Assembly: GCA_030706145.1 (NCBI GenBank)
Contig: JAUZPB010000001.1
Span: forward strand, 95,755-159,754
Direction: 5' to 3'
Length of the DNA stretch: 64,000 nucleotides
Source of the DNA: Bacteroidota bacterium
Lineage (GTDB): Bacteria > Bacteroidota > Ignavibacteria > Ignavibacteriales > SURF-24
The notes beneath the pieces were generated by a model. It made no database searches, had not been told where the DNA came from, and saw only the letters and a program-made list of their open reading frames with translations. Of this stretch, positions 9,104 through 17,759 are shown piece after piece (the stretch's first letter is position 1; each line of letters starts with the position of its first letter). The position numbers and the translations under genes are program-made.

Positions 9104-9368
9104 AAATTTCCCCTTTTTTCACTTAGCATTGTTGTTCCTATATAATATCAAATTTTAATTGAAGTTTAAATAATTTTCTTTATAAAGCTAGAGCAAATAG
9201 CTCAATTGCAAGTTACTGTCCCTGGCGTTCTAGTTTCCAAATATTATTCAGCTTTTTGCTAAATATGGTTGATAATATTTGCATATTACAATAATATACC
9301 GTATTTTATCAACAGATTTATAGAATTTTGTTAATTATCAAATAAATTTTCATTTAGATATAGATACA

Positions 9369-9851
9369 ATGAAACTGGACGATACTGACAAAAAAGTTCT
9401 GGATATATTGCAGACAAATGCAAACATAACAAATGCGCAGTTAGCCTCAGAGTTAGGAATATCACCAGCTGCAATGCTAGAGAGAGTAAAGAGGCTTGAA
9501 AATTCAGGTATAATTAAGCGTTATGTTGCATTAGTGGATCCTGAGAAGGTTGGGAAAAGGACCATGGCCTTTATTGCAATATCACTTGCCGTACATCACT
9601 TAAACTCAATAGATACAATAAGAGAAGAGATCTCGAAGCTAAGCGAGGTTCTAGAATGTTATCATGTAGCAGGTGAAGAGGATTTTATGCTCAAGGTTGC
9701 AATAAGAGATATCCAGGAATACGAACATTTTATGTTTGGAAAGCTTACAAAGATAAACGGAATAAATAAGATCAAGACTACCTTTATCGTATCGACAGTT
9801 AAATATGATACCAAGTTCAACATTGACAACGGATCATTAAATGGGGAATAG
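9369..9851 (+). CDS. Lrp/AsnC family transcriptional regulator
   Basis: The 160 residues split into an N-terminal winged helix-turn-helix (KLDDTDKKVLDILQTNANITNAQLASELGISPAAMLERVKRLENSGIIKRY) and a C-terminal RAM/ligand-binding ferredoxin-like domain with GEEDFMLKVAIRDIQEYEHF. The family forms octamers that sense amino acids or other small metabolites. It lies upstream of an aldehyde dehydrogenase gene, a possible target, but a terminator-like hairpin separates them. No obvious ribosome site precedes the ATG. Confidence 0.92.
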   Translation: MKLDDTDKKVLDILQTNANITNAQLASELGISPAAMLERVKRLENSGIIKRYVALVDPEKVGKRTMAFIAISLAVHHLNSIDTIREEISKLSEVLECYHVAGEEDFMLKVAIRDIQEYEHFMFGKLTKINGINKIKTTFIVSTVKYDTKFNIDNGSLNGE

Positions 9852-9895
9852 GCCCCAAAACAGATTTTCACGCATACTTTCTCCTAATAATAAAT

Positions 9896-9929
9896 CCCCT
9901 AATTACTAAAAAGTAGTTAGGGGTTTTTT
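9896..9929 (+). terminator. Rho-independent terminator after the Lrp/AsnC gene
   Basis: A 12-bp stem (CCCCTAATTACT with AGTAGTTAGGGG, one G-U pair) has a four-A loop and is followed by six T residues at 9924-9929. It is the strongest simple terminator in this part of the window. Confidence 0.85.
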
Positions 9930-10019
9930 ATTATCAAAATATTTTATAAAATATATGAGGGCTAGAAAAAGCAGAAAAATAAAATTTAAATCCATAACTT
10001 TCTCCGAGAGACAAAAAAA

Positions 10020-11384
10020 ATGCCAATTAAGTCCATTAACCCTGCCACTGGCGAGGTCATAAAAGTCCTCGATGAACTCACAGAAGATCAGGTCTATCAA
10101 GAGATAGACAAAGCCTACAGCACATTTCAGAGCTGGAAAAAGACAAGTTACAAAGAGCGAAGGGCTCATCTGAAGAAGGCTTCTACAATACTGAAAGATG
10201 AGAAATACAACTATGCCAAGATACTGACGCTTGAGATGGGAAAACCAATAAGGCAAGCTGTATCTGAAGTAGAAAAATGCGCCTGGGTTTGCGAATATTA
10301 TGCAGATAATATAGAGAAAATACTAAAAAAAGAAGTAATACAGACAGATGCATCCGAAAGCTATGTGGAATTTGATCCTCTTGGTGTAGTTTTAGCTATC
10401 ATGCCCTGGAATTTTCCATATTGGCAAGTCTTTCGCTTTGCCGCGCCAGCACTAGTAGCAGGAAATGTAGGCCTTCTGAAGCATTCTTCAAACGTACCTA
10501 TGAGTGCACTTGCAATTGAAGAAATTTTTATGAAAGCAGGATTTCCCTCAGGGACATTTAAGACACTTTTGGTAGGTTCTTCACGAATGGAAGATATAAT
10601 AAATCATCCAAAGGTCAGCGCAGTAACGCTAACAGGGAGTGAAGGTGCAGGCAAGAAAGTAGCTTCTGCAGCAGGAAAGAACCTAAAGAAAACAGTACTT
10701 GAGTTAGGTGGAAGTGACCCATTTATTGTGCTAGCTGATGCCGATATTGAGGCTGCATCTAATATGGCCGTAAAGTCAAGGATAATAAACAATGGACAAA
10801 GCTGCATTGCTGCCAAAAGATTTATTGTAGTAAAAGAAATAGCAAAGCAGTTCGAAGAAAGGTTTGTTGAGATAGTAAATGATCTAAAGATAGGCGATCC
10901 AATGGATGAGCGTAATGATCTTGGTCCAATTGCCCGTGAAGATCTTCTTCTTACAATTGATGAGCAGGTAAAGCAATCGGTAAAGATGGGAGCCAAGTTA
11001 CTAAGTGGAGGCAAAAGGCTTGAAGTGCACGGTTACTATTACCCTGCTACTGTTTTATCAGATGTAAAGAAGGGGATGCCGGTCTATGAGCAGGAGACAT
11101 TTGGCCCAATAGCAGCAATAATAGTAGCTGAAGATCAGGATGATGCCATAAGAATAGCAAATGATAGCCCCTACGGTTTAGGTGCAAGTCTATGGACAAG
11201 AAATCTTTCCAATGCAAAGGAGCTGGCAAGCAGAATTGAATCAGGATCAGTTTTTATAAATGGCATGGTAAAATCCGATCCAAGGCTACCATTTGGGGGG
11301 ATAAAGATTTCCGGATATGGAAGAGAGCTCTCACACTATGGAATAAAGGAATTTATCAATATAAAAACTGTTTGGATCGCCTAG
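10020..11384 (+). CDS. gabD: NAD(P)-dependent succinate-semialdehyde dehydrogenase
   Basis: This 454-residue aldehyde dehydrogenase starts with the typical short SSADH N terminus (SINPATGEVI). It carries the cofactor segment MPWNFPYWQVFR, the catalytic glutamate E228 (TVLELGGSDPF), the nucleophile C262 (NNGQSCIAAKRF) and the ETFGP box. It would oxidise succinate semialdehyde to succinate in GABA or polyamine catabolism; related semialdehydes are possible substrates. The length and the NNGQSC motif fit the 450-460-residue short SSADH class. It stands alone, downstream of an Lrp-type regulator that may control it. Confidence 0.88.
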   Translation: MPIKSINPATGEVIKVLDELTEDQVYQEIDKAYSTFQSWKKTSYKERRAHLKKASTILKDEKYNYAKILTLEMGKPIRQAVSEVEKCAWVCEYYADNIEKILKKEVIQTDASESYVEFDPLGVVLAIMPWNFPYWQVFRFAAPALVAGNVGLLKHSSNVPMSALAIEEIFMKAGFPSGTFKTLLVGSSRMEDIINHPKVSAVTLTGSEGAGKKVASAAGKNLKKTVLELGGSDPFIVLADADIEAASNMAVKSRIINNGQSCIAAKRFIVVKEIAKQFEERFVEIVNDLKIGDPMDERNDLGPIAREDLLLTIDEQVKQSVKMGAKLLSGGKRLEVHGYYYPATVLSDVKKGMPVYEQETFGPIAAIIVAEDQDDAIRIANDSPYGLGASLWTRNLSNAKELASRIESGSVFINGMVKSDPRLPFGGIKISGYGRELSHYGIKEFINIKTVWIA

Positions 11385-11432
11385 AAGTGTTATAAAACTA
11401 AAGGTAATATAACAACAGGAGGGATGCTCGGT

Positions 11433-11831
11433 ATGTGGAAACTAAAGATTTTTGCAATAGTTACTGTAATACTTGGGATTATTTCCTTAGGATGGGTAAT
11501 CTATGATTACCTGGCATTGACAGATATTTCATATAATATAGGCAATGATCTAATGTTTAAGCGCAGGACAGTAACAATGGGATTTATTCCTATACTGTTA
11601 TTTCACTTTTTTTTCTTTGGAACAATGTACTTGCTTTTTGATTTCCTAAAAGGTCAAAAGATACTGATAAAAGAGCACAAACAACTGATAACCGAAATGG
11701 AGAACCAAAAAACAGAAAAAGATATTAAAGATAAAGGTGTAAAAGAAAAGGATATAAAAATTTCAGATACAGACAAACCCACAACTTCCTCAGGAGGAGA
11801 GGTCAAGAAACAGGAAACTGACAACTGGTAG
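11433..11831 (+). CDS. Small two-helix membrane protein, unknown function
   Basis: The protein has 132 residues from the ATG at 11433, which has AGGAGG nine bases upstream; an ATG at 11424 directly abuts that site and is less likely. It has two transmembrane helices (about 5-25 and 48-70), then a cytoplasmic tail from about 75 that is very lysine/glutamate rich and contains repeated DIK and KDIK units. No domain is recognised. It follows the SSADH gene by about 50 bases and may share its transcript. Confidence 0.6.
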   Translation: MWKLKIFAIVTVILGIISLGWVIYDYLALTDISYNIGNDLMFKRRTVTMGFIPILLFHFFFFGTMYLLFDFLKGQKILIKEHKQLITEMENQKTEKDIKDKGVKEKDIKISDTDKPTTSSGGEVKKQETDNW

Positions 11832-11845
11832 AGCTAAATTCTTAG

Positions 11846-11875
11846 AATTTTCTTTTTAGAAAATTTTACTTTTTT
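11846..11875 (+). terminator. AT-rich terminator-like hairpin
   Basis: The arms AATTTTCT and AGAAAATT form an 8-bp stem with a TTTT loop, followed by a T-rich tract. The stem is weak because it is AT-rich, but it sits directly after the stop codon of the small membrane protein. Confidence 0.4.
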
Positions 11876-11975
11876 AGATAAAATAAATTCAAAAAGAAAC
11901 TGCTGAATTTTATCCAAGAATAATTATCTTTACATCCTGAAATTTTGATTTGTTTATTAATACCAGGAGTGTTAA

Positions 11976-12491
11976 GTGGATCAGAAAGAGGAGAACAAAA
12001 ACAACAAGGTACCTTTTAAGGCAAAGAGGATAAAAAGGACTTACACACAGAAAATCAATTCAACTCCCGATAAGATCTTTCCATTATTATGCCCGCAGAG
12101 GGAAAAAGACTGGCTCGACGGCTGGAATTATGAAATGATATATTCAGAATCCCGACTTGCTGAAGATGGAGCTATATTTAAGACAAAACATGAAAGTGAC
12201 GTAGATACTATATGGGTTGTTACAAAACACGATAAGGAGAATCTTTGTGTTGAATTTGTAAGAATGACCTGGGAAGTATTGGTTACAAAAATAAACATGC
12301 AATTAGAGCCTGTTTCAGAAGAATTAACCAACCTACACGTAGAATACGTATTTACTTCTATAACCGAAAAAGGAAATGAGTTCATAGAAGGGAATTCTGC
12401 AAGACAATTTCTAGAAATGATGAAATGGTGGGAAAAATCACTAAATTATTATCTTGAAACCGGGAATAAACTTCTTGCATTAAAACTATAA
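11976..12491 (+). CDS. SRPBCC (START-like) superfamily protein
   Basis: This 171-residue protein begins at a GTG preceded by CCAGGAG. After a basic N terminus, residues about 22-165 have the SRPBCC pattern: beta-strand TYTQKINSTPDKIFPLLCPQREKDW, then strands leading to a long C-terminal helix (ARQFLEMMKWWEKSLNYYLETG). Such proteins bind hydrophobic ligands in a deep cavity; the ligand is unknown here. It is 11 bases upstream of the tag gene, so the two are probably co-transcribed. Confidence 0.8.
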   Translation: MDQKEENKNNKVPFKAKRIKRTYTQKINSTPDKIFPLLCPQREKDWLDGWNYEMIYSESRLAEDGAIFKTKHESDVDTIWVVTKHDKENLCVEFVRMTWEVLVTKINMQLEPVSEELTNLHVEYVFTSITEKGNEFIEGNSARQFLEMMKWWEKSLNYYLETGNKLLALKL

Positions 12492-12502
12492 GAAAATCTC
12501 TA

Positions 12503-13096
12503 ATGGAAAATAATGAAATAGTCCGCTGCGGATGGTCAAGCACTGACCCCATTTACACAGAGTATCACGACAAAGAGTGGGGTCTTCCCATACACGAAGA
12601 CAATTTACTTTTTGAATTTCTCATATTAGAAGGCGCGCAAGCTGGCTTAAGCTGGTTAACTGTCCTAAAAAAAAGGGACAACTACAGAAAAGCATTTGAT
12701 GGTTTTTCTGCCGAAAAGATAGCCCAATATGGACAAGGTAAGATTCAGGAATTATTGAATAATCCGGGTATCATCCGCAATAGACTAAAAATTAGTGCAA
12801 CTATAGAGAACGCAAAGGCCTACCTGAGAGTAGTTGAGGAATTCGGAAGCTTTGATAAATATATATGGCAGTTTGTTTCCGGCCGGCCAATAAACAACTC
12901 CTGGAACGCACTGAAGGAAATCCCTGTTAAAACAATAGAAGCTGAAAAAATGAGCAAAGATCTCTTAAAGAGAGGTTTTAAGTTTGTGGGGCCTACAATC
13001 TGTTATGCTTTTATGCAGGCAGTAGGGATGGTAAATGATCACCTTGTTTGCTGTTTCAGGCATGAGGAAGTAAAAAAGCCTCAGAGTGTTCTTTAG
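12503..13096 (+). CDS. tag: DNA-3-methyladenine glycosylase I
   Basis: The 197 residues match Tag throughout: RCGWSSTDPIYTEYHDKEWGLP at the N terminus, with zinc-binding Cys and His, the helix-hairpin segment LEGAQAGLSWLTVLKKRDNYRKAF, and the C-terminal segment VGPTICYAFMQAVGMVNDHLVCCFRH with the remaining zinc ligands. It excises 3-methyladenine from alkylated DNA in base-excision repair. Length is normal for the family (about 185-195). It follows the SRPBCC gene closely. Confidence 0.95.
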   Translation: MENNEIVRCGWSSTDPIYTEYHDKEWGLPIHEDNLLFEFLILEGAQAGLSWLTVLKKRDNYRKAFDGFSAEKIAQYGQGKIQELLNNPGIIRNRLKISATIENAKAYLRVVEEFGSFDKYIWQFVSGRPINNSWNALKEIPVKTIEAEKMSKDLLKRGFKFVGPTICYAFMQAVGMVNDHLVCCFRHEEVKKPQSVL

Positions 13097-13120
13097 GTTT
13101 TCAGCTATTGCAAAAAGAAA

Positions 13121-13191
13121 TTCATTTTCATGGTCTTCATTTTAATGATTTCATTTTAATAATTTCCATTTTAATGAGTTTCATTTTAATC
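13121..13191. repeat. Tandem TTCATTTTAAT repeat
   Basis: About five imperfect copies of TTCATTTTAATgat (period about 14-16) fill the gap between tag and the lipase gene, ending just before the AGAGGG ribosome site of the latter. The first copy reads TTCATTTTCA. No hairpin is formed. This looks like replication-slippage expansion. Confidence 0.75.
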
Positions 13192-13201
13192 TAGAGGGAT
13201 C

Positions 13202-14056
13202 ATGTTACATAGGGAATTCAGCTGGATAAGCAGCAGAGACATAAAAATTTATGGTCAGACGTGGATGCCATCAAAAGAAGATGGGGAAATTAAAGCGGTG
13301 GTTTGCCTGGTTCATGGTTTAGGGGAACACAGCACGCGTTACAAGATACTGCCGCGCGTTCTGATAAAAAACGGATATGCCTTAATAGCATTTGACCAGC
13401 CCGGGCATGGCAAGTCAGGAGGCAAGCGGGGGCATACACCTGACTATGAAGCTTACATGGACAATATAACTGCTCTTCTAGATAAAGCTGCAAAGTTATA
13501 TCCGGGCAAAGATCGTTTCTTGTATGGGCATAGCCTTGGAGGAAATCTAGTAGTAAATTATTCCTTACGCCATAAACCTGATATAAAGGGAGTAATAGCT
13601 ACGGGGCCTTGGTTTCGCCTTACTCACCCCCCAGGAAAGTTTATTCAAAAGTTTGCCAGATGGTTAGATAAATTCTGGCCAAGCTTCCGTACTTTTAATG
13701 GAATTAAACCGGTCTACCTTTCGAGTAACGGAGTAAAAAACGTCACACGTGAACGTGACAAATATCTGCATCCATGGATATCTGTTAGGACATATCTAAC
13801 GGCTGAAGAGACAGGGCGCTGGGCTTTGGAGCATGCAGGAGAGCTTCAATATCCAATACTAATACTTCATGGTGGAGAAGACCATGTGACCTCAGCTGAA
13901 AGTTCAAAGCAGTTTGCTTCAAAAGTTAATACTAATTGCACAATACAAGTCTATGAAGGACTTTTCCATGAAATCCACAATGAACCGCGCAACCAGGAAA
14001 TATTTGCAAAAATAATTGGCTGGTTAAACTCACAGGTTAACCAATCTGTAATTTAA
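13202..14056 (+). CDS. Alpha/beta hydrolase, monoacylglycerol lipase-like
   Basis: This 284-residue cytoplasmic hydrolase of the PldB/monoglyceride lipase (Hydrolase_4) family has an intact triad. The oxyanion segment is VCLVHGLGEHSTRY, the nucleophile serine is in LYGHSLGGNLVV, the aspartate is in ILILHGGEDHVTS and the histidine is in EGLFHEIHNEPR. It probably releases fatty acids from monoacylglycerols or lysophospholipids. A GAGGG ribosome site precedes the ATG by five bases. Its stop codon lies inside a 16-bp tandem duplication. Confidence 0.9.
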   Translation: MLHREFSWISSRDIKIYGQTWMPSKEDGEIKAVVCLVHGLGEHSTRYKILPRVLIKNGYALIAFDQPGHGKSGGKRGHTPDYEAYMDNITALLDKAAKLYPGKDRFLYGHSLGGNLVVNYSLRHKPDIKGVIATGPWFRLTHPPGKFIQKFARWLDKFWPSFRTFNGIKPVYLSSNGVKNVTRERDKYLHPWISVRTYLTAEETGRWALEHAGELQYPILILHGGEDHVTSAESSKQFASKVNTNCTIQVYEGLFHEIHNEPRNQEIFAKIIGWLNSQVNQSVI

Positions 14057-14073
14057 TCAATCTGTAGTTTAAT
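14042..14073. repeat. 16-bp tandem duplication spanning a stop codon
   Basis: CAATCTGTAATTTAAT (14042-14057) is followed directly by CAATCTGTAGTTTAAT (14058-14073). The first copy contains the last codons and TAA of the lipase gene; the second is untranslated. One mismatch separates the copies. Confidence 0.8.
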
Positions 14074-14128
14074 TCGTTTTTTCTGCTTAAATTCCAAGCC
14101 ATTGAATTCTTAGATTTTCAGGGGTCCT

Positions 14129-15712
14129 ATGCAGTATTTAAGCAGAAAAATATTCTTTTTCTTATCTCTTCTACTGATTTTTTCAGGCTGTAGTTCATCT
14201 AGCAAAGATTTTTTCAATGCAGTTGACCAGATAAAGCCAGAGGAAATAAAAAAGCACGTTGTATTTCTATCTTCAGACTCACTAAAGGGCAGAGCTACAC
14301 CAAGTCCGGAACTTGATAGCGCTGCGAACTATATTGCCCGTGAATTTAGTTCTTATGGACTAACCTCTTTAAATAAAAATTTCCTGCAGAAGATCAGTTT
14401 CGGTAAAGTTGATCTAGCCTTAGATAATCATTTTAGAATAAAGAGAAATGGGAAAGGAAAGGACTTTAAGATCAAAAGTGATTTTATGCCTTTTGAGATG
14501 ACAGCAAATAAAGAAGTTGAAGCTCCGGTTGTCTTTGCAGGTTATGGTATAACAGCGCCAGAATACAAATACGATGATTACAGTAACATTGATGTAAAAG
14601 GGAAAATTGTCTTTATTTTGCGCCATGAGCCACAAGAAAATGAGGACTCATCTATTTTCAACGGTTCACTGCCATCGGTCTATTCACAAATCGAAGAGAA
14701 GGTTAATAATGCCAGGCGCCATGGAGCCATAGCTTTAATAGTTGCAACTGATCCGTTAAACCATACCTCACTTAAACCTCAGGGATTTCCCTGGCCTTCA
14801 CTTTCAAGTTTTATCCCCAAAGAGACCCTTCCAATTACACTTATTGGGCCGGAGGATAAAAAAATCCCAGTAATTCAGGTTGGAGAGGATGCCGTTTTAG
14901 AACTTTTCGGTTCAGTTGATTCGCTGATAAATCTTCAAAAGCAGATAGACAGCTCACTTTCGGCAAAATCATTTGAACTAACAGATTGCAAGGCTTCCAT
15001 AAAAACCTCGACCGAAATCATGCAATGGCCCTCTTACAACGTAGCCGGATTCCTTGAAGGAAGTGATCCTGTGTTAAAGAATGAAGTGATCATTGTTGGA
15101 GCACATTATGACCATATTGGTTTTAAGAAGAACCATCGTCCAGGAAGCGACTACATTTTCAATGGAGCAGACGACAATGCCTCTGGAACCTCCGGCATGC
15201 TTTCACTTGCAAAAGCATTTTCCAGTATGTCACAAAAACCCAAAAGGAGCATTCTTTTTATTGGCTTTGCAGGTGAAGAGATTGGACTTTTAGGCTCCAA
15301 ATATTACACTGAAAATCCTCTTATTCCACTTGAAAAGACGTGTGCAATGCTTAACATGGATATGATAGGAAGAAACAGTCCAGACACACTTTATGTCATT
15401 GGCAACTCTTGTTGTCCTGACCTTATAGAGATAAACAAGCTTGAAAATGAAAAGACAGGGTTTATACTAAACTATTCACAAGAAAAATATCTTCCCTACA
15501 GTGATCAGGCAAGCTTTCTTAAGATGAATATACCTATAATTTTTCTACATACGGGAGAGCACATAGATTACCATAAAGTAAGCGATGAAGCACCATTGCT
15601 CGATTATAATAAAGCTGCAAAAGTAACCAAACTTGCTTTTTATACCATACTTCACCTGGCAAATGACAATAAGCATTATAAGATTGTAAACAATAAGGTC
15701 ACATTTTTTTAA
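14129..15712 (+). CDS. M28 family zinc aminopeptidase, lipoprotein
   Basis: A lipoprotein signal peptide with lipobox FSGC (C21) begins this 527-residue protein. A PA domain insertion occupies about 135-290. The M28 catalytic domain carries GAHYDHIG (zinc His), GADDNASGT (bridging Asp), FAGEEIGLLGS (catalytic Glu and zinc ligand), LNMDMIGR (zinc Asp) and a C-terminal HTGEHIDYH histidine. It is probably anchored in the envelope and removes N-terminal residues from peptides. AGGGG precedes the ATG. It is followed after 26 bases by a secreted protein gene. Confidence 0.92.
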   Translation: MQYLSRKIFFFLSLLLIFSGCSSSSKDFFNAVDQIKPEEIKKHVVFLSSDSLKGRATPSPELDSAANYIAREFSSYGLTSLNKNFLQKISFGKVDLALDNHFRIKRNGKGKDFKIKSDFMPFEMTANKEVEAPVVFAGYGITAPEYKYDDYSNIDVKGKIVFILRHEPQENEDSSIFNGSLPSVYSQIEEKVNNARRHGAIALIVATDPLNHTSLKPQGFPWPSLSSFIPKETLPITLIGPEDKKIPVIQVGEDAVLELFGSVDSLINLQKQIDSSLSAKSFELTDCKASIKTSTEIMQWPSYNVAGFLEGSDPVLKNEVIIVGAHYDHIGFKKNHRPGSDYIFNGADDNASGTSGMLSLAKAFSSMSQKPKRSILFIGFAGEEIGLLGSKYYTENPLIPLEKTCAMLNMDMIGRNSPDTLYVIGNSCCPDLIEINKLENEKTGFILNYSQEKYLPYSDQASFLKMNIPIIFLHTGEHIDYHKVSDEAPLLDYNKAAKVTKLAFYTILHLANDNKHYKIVNNKVTFF

Positions 15713-15738
15713 CAAACACTCTCTGGAGAATATATAAT

Positions 15739-16581
15739 ATGAGAAAACCCTCTGGTAAACTAATCTTGTTGCCTCTTATTGCTCTTTTAATGAGCTTTAA
15801 CCTACAGGCACAAAGCTACAAATTAAAATATAACCTTGAAAAAGGAAAAACCTATAGATACAGCAGCGAACTTAGCGGCGACTTCACTCAGCAGATAATG
15901 GGTCAAGAGTTAAAGATTGAGAATTCCACAAAAATCACATCAAGGTTTCTGGTAGACAGTATTGATAAAGATGGCAATATGGTTTTAGTAGCTTCCATAG
16001 ATTCAGGAGAGGTCATTAGCAAGATGCCGACAAAAGACACATCAGTAGTTTCGCTGGATAAATTTGTAAATAAAAAGGTTAGGACTTGCCTTAATCCTTA
16101 TGGAAAAATACTAAGCAAATCACCTTCTGATACGACAAGCGAGGGATTTGAGTCTTTAGGTATAACACAAAACAACCTTTTACAGTTTGTAAGACTGCCT
16201 GAAAAAGAAGTAAAGGCGGGTGAAAGCTGGACAATAACTACAGATGATACACTAGAGATGATGGGAGGCAAAGTCTTAAACAGTGTAAACATGACATACA
16301 AGTTAGCAGGAAAAGCAGTTTTTCAGGGGCATAACTGTTTAAAGTTAGATTTTACAGGTGATGTAAAAAATAGCGGTAAAGCTCAAGTTATGGGAATGGA
16401 GGTTTATATTGAAGGAAACGGAAAAACCTCAGGTTCTACATATTTTGACAATGAAAAAGGAATTGTTGTTGCTGTTGATGGTTTAATAAACAACGATATG
16501 ACAATGGCAACAAAGGGAGAGCAAAACATGATAATTCCGATTAACCAGTCAATGAAGATGAAGCAAATTTTAATAAACTAA
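15739..16581 (+). CDS. Secreted protein, DUF6263-like
   Basis: The 280 residues begin with a signal peptide cut near SFNLQAQS. The mature part opens with YKLKYNLEKGKTYRYSSEL and continues as alternating beta strands (SRFLVDSIDKDGNMVLVASIDSG). This resembles the DUF6263-type secreted proteins of Bacteroidota, a family of unknown function; I recall the pattern rather than having matched it. GGAGA lies nine bases before the ATG. It probably shares a transcript with the M28 peptidase. Confidence 0.7.
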   Translation: MRKPSGKLILLPLIALLMSFNLQAQSYKLKYNLEKGKTYRYSSELSGDFTQQIMGQELKIENSTKITSRFLVDSIDKDGNMVLVASIDSGEVISKMPTKDTSVVSLDKFVNKKVRTCLNPYGKILSKSPSDTTSEGFESLGITQNNLLQFVRLPEKEVKAGESWTITTDDTLEMMGGKVLNSVNMTYKLAGKAVFQGHNCLKLDFTGDVKNSGKAQVMGMEVYIEGNGKTSGSTYFDNEKGIVVAVDGLINNDMTMATKGEQNMIIPINQSMKMKQILIN

Positions 16582-16626
16582 GCAAGATCGCAGCGGCATT
16601 ACATTTTAGGATAGTTTTAATAGAAG

Positions 16627-16668
16627 AAAACCTGCCTTTTCTAAAAAAAGTGCAGGTTTTTAGTTTTT
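16627..16668. terminator. Terminator hairpin between convergent genes
   Basis: AAAACCTGC (16627-16635) pairs with GCAGGTTTT (16652-16660), and an inner CTTTT/AAAAG extension tightens the hairpin. T-rich DNA follows at 16661-16671. It lies between the secreted-protein gene and the converging rlpA gene and could serve both. Confidence 0.75.
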
Positions 16669-16699
16669 TTCTCTCTCACAGAAGAAAAGAGAGGGACTA

Positions 16700-17224
16700 T
16701 TAATAATTAAGTGCTAAGAGAGGTCTGTTTTCATCGGCCAAAGCAACTTCTTCCACCTTCAGTTTAATAATGCCCTTTTTAAGTATTCCCAAGGCAAGAG
16801 CTGCCCCTTTAGATAGATCAAGTTGCCTACCACCAATATATGGGCCTCTGTCATTGATCCTTACGATAACAGAATTACCATTTTTAGGGTTGGTCAGCTT
16901 AAGCAAAGTCCCGAACTTAATTGATTTGTGAGCTGCAGTAAAAGCCATCTGGTTGTATACTTCACCATTGGCAGTTAATTTACCATGAAATCTGGGTCCA
17001 TACCAGGAGGCCGTCATTTTGCCCTTATCAAGGAATTTAATAAATGATTTTTCATCATTTTGTGCAGAGGGCTTTTCGTCCTTAACATATCCTCCTACTT
17101 CGGACGCTTTCATTTCAGCTTTCTTTTCTGTACCTTTCTCATCCCTAGATTCTTCGCGTAAAATTGTAAATCCAACCAAAAGTATCATGGTAAGCAATAC
17201 TAATGCTTTTGTTATAGATTTCAA
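16700..17224 (-). CDS. rlpA: RlpA-like septal ring lytic transglycosylase
   Basis: The 174-residue protein has an N-terminal membrane anchor or signal (about 7-22), a charged linker and a double-psi beta-barrel at about 75-165. The barrel has the signature TASWYGPRFHGKLTANGE (catalytic Glu) and VRINDRGPYIGGRQLDLSKGAA (catalytic Asp). RlpA cleaves denuded glycan strands at the division site. The expected start is a TTG at 17224 with GAGGT five bases upstream. It has no SPOR domain, unlike many proteobacterial versions. Confidence 0.9.
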   Translation of the reverse strand: MKSITKALVLLTMILLVGFTILREESRDEKGTEKKAEMKASEVGGYVKDEKPSAQNDEKSFIKFLDKGKMTASWYGPRFHGKLTANGEVYNQMAFTAAHKSIKFGTLLKLTNPKNGNSVIVRINDRGPYIGGRQLDLSKGAALALGILKKGIIKLKVEEVALADENRPLLALNY

Positions 17225-17758
17225 ATTTACCTCGCCTTTTTGTTTATATTTAATGACTGATTTACTAATTTAATACTATCCTTTTTAGGGAAGGGCAGTT
17301 TTTTAGTTCCTCAGTTTAACATCTACTTTAAATATTCCCCTTTCGGCAAAACTTTTCAAACTTTTATGGCAATTTTCTTTGGTTATCCGGGTTCCCGGAA
17401 TATTCGACCTTTTTCGGCAATTATTCGTATTTTGTAATTTTTTTTACTTTTTTTTCGAAGATTTCTTTCTTTTTAAAAAAGTAATTTATAATATTTTAGG
17501 TTATAGGCATCACGACAAAAGCTAATTTTGGCACAGATCAGACCTGTGTTTTTGATTGGGCAAACAAAAACATCGTGTTTAGAACAAAGCTGGTTGTGCT
17601 CTAGAAGTCAAAGGAAACTTCTTTCATGGAATTTCCCCTTTTGAGAAAATCTCCTTCTATAAATATCTACTTCAGATGGGATATTTGAATATTTTTATTT
17701 AAATTTGTCCGCGTAAACAAATCATTTTTGGAGTGTTACAAATCAATTTTGGAGTGTT
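17225..17758. other. 534-bp intergenic region with several small hairpins
   Basis: No credible gene lies in this divergent gap between rlpA and the glycosyltransferase. The part from about 17505 to 17625 holds several small inverted repeats: CACAG/CTGTG near 17535-17550, GTTTTTG/CAAAAAC near 17550-17572, a possible enclosing CACGA/TCGTG pair, and AGAAGT/ACTTCT near 17603-17622. They could be part of a long 5' leader or a small RNA. I recognise no known riboswitch. The last 43 bases are a tandem duplication. Confidence 0.4.
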
Positions 17759-17759
17759 A
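17717..17759 (+). repeat. 21-bp tandem duplication carrying the ribosome site
   Basis: ACAAATCATTTTTGGAGTGTTA is followed by ACAAATCAATTTTGGAGTGTTA (period 21, one mismatch). Each copy carries TTGGAG, so the Shine-Dalgarno region of the glycosyltransferase is present twice; only the second is at working distance from the ATG at 17759. Confidence 0.85.

Noticed and set aside
9906..10256. 116-residue minus-strand open frame rich in hydrophobic residues
   Set aside because: It lies mostly antisense to the well-supported SSADH gene and spans the terminator at 9896-9929; it is a shadow frame.
10604..11014. 136-residue minus-strand open frame
   Set aside because: Fully antisense to the SSADH gene, with low-complexity serine-rich composition typical of a shadow.
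17528..17552. Sigma-54 promoter at TTGGCACAGATCAGACCTGTG
   Set aside because: The GG doublet is right but the GC doublet is not at the required 10-base spacing.
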